A stretch of DNA of 64,000 nt, taken from Candidatus Latescibacterota bacterium. GTDB lineage: Bacteria > Latescibacterota > UBA2968. The position numbers and the translations under genes are program-made. Below, in pieces: positions 63,101 to 64,000 of the stretch. The first letter of the stretch is position 1. Each line of letters starts with the position of its first letter. The notes beneath the pieces were generated by a model. The model had not been told where the DNA came from. It did not search any database and was given only the letters and a program-made list of their open reading frames with translations. The stretch is from positions 48,787 to 112,786 of the forward strand of contig JAJEDY010000093.1 in NCBI GenBank assembly GCA_022821275.1. Reading direction: 5' to 3'.

Positions 63101-64000
63101 CCCCGAGGTTCTGTCACACCTGTCACGAGGTCTTCGATATTACTCCCATCAAGATTACTCCCATCAAGGTCTGATCGTTGTATCTTATCTGCACCATTAT
63201 CCACCCAATACATCTTGCCACCTGAAACGTCCAATGCGATGCCCCGAGGATCTGTCACTCCTGCCACAAGGTCTTCAACATTACTCCCATCAAGATCCGC
63301 ACGCTGGATCTTGTCTGCGCCATTATCCACCCAATACATCTTGCCACTTGAGATGTCCAATGCAATGCCCGAGGGAGCTGACAAACCCGTAACGAGGTCT
63401 TCGACATTACTCCCATCAAGATCCGCACGCTGTATCTTGTCTGTACCGCGATCAGTCCAATACATCTTGCCACCTGAGAGGTCCAATGCAATGCCTGTGG
63501 GTGAATCTAAGCCAGTAGTAAGGAGATCTTGTATATTACTCCCATTAAGGTCTGATCTCTGAATCTTGTCGGTATTTTCATCCACCCAATACATCTTGCC
63601 ACCCGAAACATCCAGTGCCATGTCCACAGGCGCACCCAGGGTAGGACTCATAACGAGGTCTTCGATATTGCTGCCATCGAGGTCAGAACGCTGAACCTTG
63701 TCGGTACCACGATCCATCCAATACATCTTACCTTCCGCCACAGGCGCACTATTCGCACTGGTCGTCCCACTGACTGAGACTGACCAATCACCGGTCCCTT
63801 CCGCATTCTTCGCACGCACCTGTATATCATAGCTCGTGTTCTGTGTCAACCCACTAAGCGTATAGGCCAATGCACCACTCGTCCACACATTGAGCACCTC
63901 TGTCCAATTCGCATCATCTGTCTCATCTGCACTCGTCAATATGTAACGCACATCATAAGCACTGATCGCAGGACCCGTGTTCGCAGGTGCATTCCAGGTC
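60172..64000 (-). CDS. Giant secreted YWTD/FN3/cadherin protein, partial (N-terminus beyond right edge)
   Basis: The frame is open to the window end, so the protein starts upstream; at least 1276 residues are visible. Order from the edge: FN3 (TWNAPANTGPAISAYDVRYIL), six YWTD units, an Ig-like domain, a cadherin-like domain, a second FN3 nearly identical to the first, six YWTD units, another Ig-like domain, and six YWTD units to the end. The YWTD units are 40-48 residues and often identical at DNA level. Three contain an insert reading IELGQGETTRT. Function: probably adhesion or surface binding. No catalytic domain is visible. Confidence 0.85.
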   Translation of the reverse strand, partial: TWNAPANTGPAISAYDVRYILTSADETDDANWTEVLNVWTSGALAYTLSGLTQNTSYDIQVRAKNAEGTGDWSVSVSGTTSANSAPVAEGKMYWMDRGTDKVQRSDLDGSNIEDLVMSPTLGAPVDMALDVSGGKMYWVDENTDKIQRSDLNGSNIQDLLTTGLDSPTGIALDLSGGKMYWTDRGTDKIQRADLDGSNVEDLVTGLSAPSGIALDISSGKMYWVDNGADKIQRADLDGSNVEDLVAGVTDPRGIALDVSGGKMYWVDNGADKIQRSDLDGSNLDGSNIEDLVTGVTEPRGIALDVSGGKMYWVDNGADKIQRANLDGSNVEDLVTTGLQTPVSIVLDVLSAQILTVGTSGMVDVSGYFSDPEGDQLTYSALSSDMDIATVSVVGSVLTISPVSEGSAMVTVTVSDGSASVQKTFDVTVVDPPNNAPVFSSSATFNVAENSTAVGTVVADDADSEDSITGYTLIGGVDQGEFEITNGGVLSFTTAPDFEVPTDVLSTTPSNAASNNEYIVEVRAMSGTGARVATATQTLTVTVTDVDTEAPGIPAAPVVSASTLNSLAVTWSAPANTGPAISAYDVRYILTSADETDDANWTEVLNVWTSGALAYTFSGLTQNTSYDIQVRAKSDEGTSGWSDSVTGTTQTPANSTPVVEGKMYWTDRGTDKIQRSDLDGSNIKDLVMRPTLSNPVDIALDISGGKMYWVDETKDKIQRSDLDGSNIQDLITTGLDLPTGIALDVSSGKMYWVDRGTDKIQRSDLDGSSVEDLVTGLSAPSGIALDLSGGKMYWVDDGTNKIQRADIELGQGETTRTVEDLVTTGLTTPVDLSLDVSGGKMYWTDRGAGKIQRSNLDGSSVEDLVTSVTDPRGIVLDVSGGKMYWVDNGADKIQRANLDGSNVEDLITTGLTTPVSIVLDVLSAQVLTIGTDGEVDVSGYFSDPDGDQLTYSALSSDTDIATVSVVGSVLTISPVSGGSAMVTVTVNDGSASVQKTFDVKVNSAPVAEGKMYWTDRGTDKIQRSDLDGNTVEDLVMRPTLSNPVDIALDVSGGKMYWIDEGTDKVQRSDLDGSNIEDLITTGLDLPTGIALDVSGGKIYWSDRGTDKIQRADIELGQGETTRTVEDLVTGLSAPSGIALDVSGGKMYWVDDGTNKIQRADIELGQGETTRTVEDLVTTGLTTPVDLSLDISGGKMYWTDRGADKIQRSNLDGSSVEDLVTSVTDPRGIALDVSGGKMYWVDNSTDKIQRANLDGSSVEDVLTTGLQTPVSIVLDVK
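63137..63168 (-). repeat. 15-bp in-frame micro-duplication
   Basis: ATTACTCCCATCAAG occurs twice in direct succession, giving the protein text DLDGSNLDGSNIEDL. The other YWTD units have a single DGSN. Confidence 0.8.

Larger units (their letters stand above)
56672..64000 (-). repeat. YWTD-unit DNA repeats (about 125-140 bp)
   Basis: Twenty-three near-identical units are spread over two adjacent genes (five in 56672-57315; eighteen in 60172-63760). On the plus strand they are marked by CCACCCAATACATCTTGCCACC-like text. They are substrates for recombination and assembly error. Confidence 0.85.

Noticed and set aside
56700..64000. Regularly spaced DNA repeats resembling a CRISPR array
   Set aside because: Repeats are coding, in frame, 120-140 bp long and encode YWTD units; no cas genes are present.

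Overview
The window looks like a chromosomal segment from a Gram-negative, heterotrophic, uncultured-lineage bacterium that degrades polysaccharides. A TonB-dependent receptor, lipoproteins and outer-membrane barrels imply two membranes. The mix of a sulfatase, phytanoyl-CoA-type dioxygenase, Gfo/Idh/MocA oxidoreductase, mannonate dehydratase, Calx-beta/FN3/YWTD secreted giants and dockerin-like modules is typical of marine or soil Latescibacterota/Poribacteria-like genomes. That placement is an inference from gene content only; no rRNA or tRNA gene was recognised.

Layout. (1) 1-9051, minus strand: an exopolysaccharide cluster. It runs from a CBM9-like secreted protein through four glycosyltransferases and a heparinase-II/III-like lyase to a partial SurA/DsbA-like protein at the left edge. 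(2) 9052-9763: long leader with a poly-G tract (minus sense). (3) 9764-11893: a GH13 enzyme. (4) 12131-15678: tandemly duplicated glnK-amtB ammonium operon. (5) 15811-20120: 2-hydroxyacid dehydrogenase, sulfatase, then an AT-rich AAA-ATPase plus PIN-like pair. (6) 20127-26463: hydrolase, HisN-like phosphatase, RidA-like protein, sugar nucleotidyltransferase, galacturonokinase-like kinase, mannonate dehydratase and a 41-residue membrane protein. (7) 26627-32241: dihaem cytochrome c, a large Calx-beta/cohesin-like/dockerin-like secreted protein and an esterase, linked by a duplicated bidirectional promoter. (8) 32310-32660: a probable structured RNA on the minus strand with its own promoter and terminator. 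(9) 32804-43919: PhyH-HEAT protein, BNR protein, membrane protein plus HTH regulator, frameshifted TonB receptor, TPR lipoprotein, and sugar-type oxidoreductase, amidohydrolase, SDR and beta-helix genes. (10) 44059-56553, minus strand: a polysaccharide-utilisation-like locus (GH3, GPH symporter, two lipoproteins, GH/outer-membrane-barrel fusion, cytoplasmic propeller-sigma54 activator, Tat-exported DUF1961 protein). (11) 56672-64000: two giant secreted proteins with YWTD propellers; the second runs off the right edge.

The strongest unusual signals are: the sigma54 activator whose sensor propeller has no signal peptide or membrane segment, next to a perfect -24/-12 promoter in front of the glycosidase-barrel gene; the paralogous poly-G leaders with conserved small ORFs; the duplicated divergent promoter module; and the isolated structured RNA unit.
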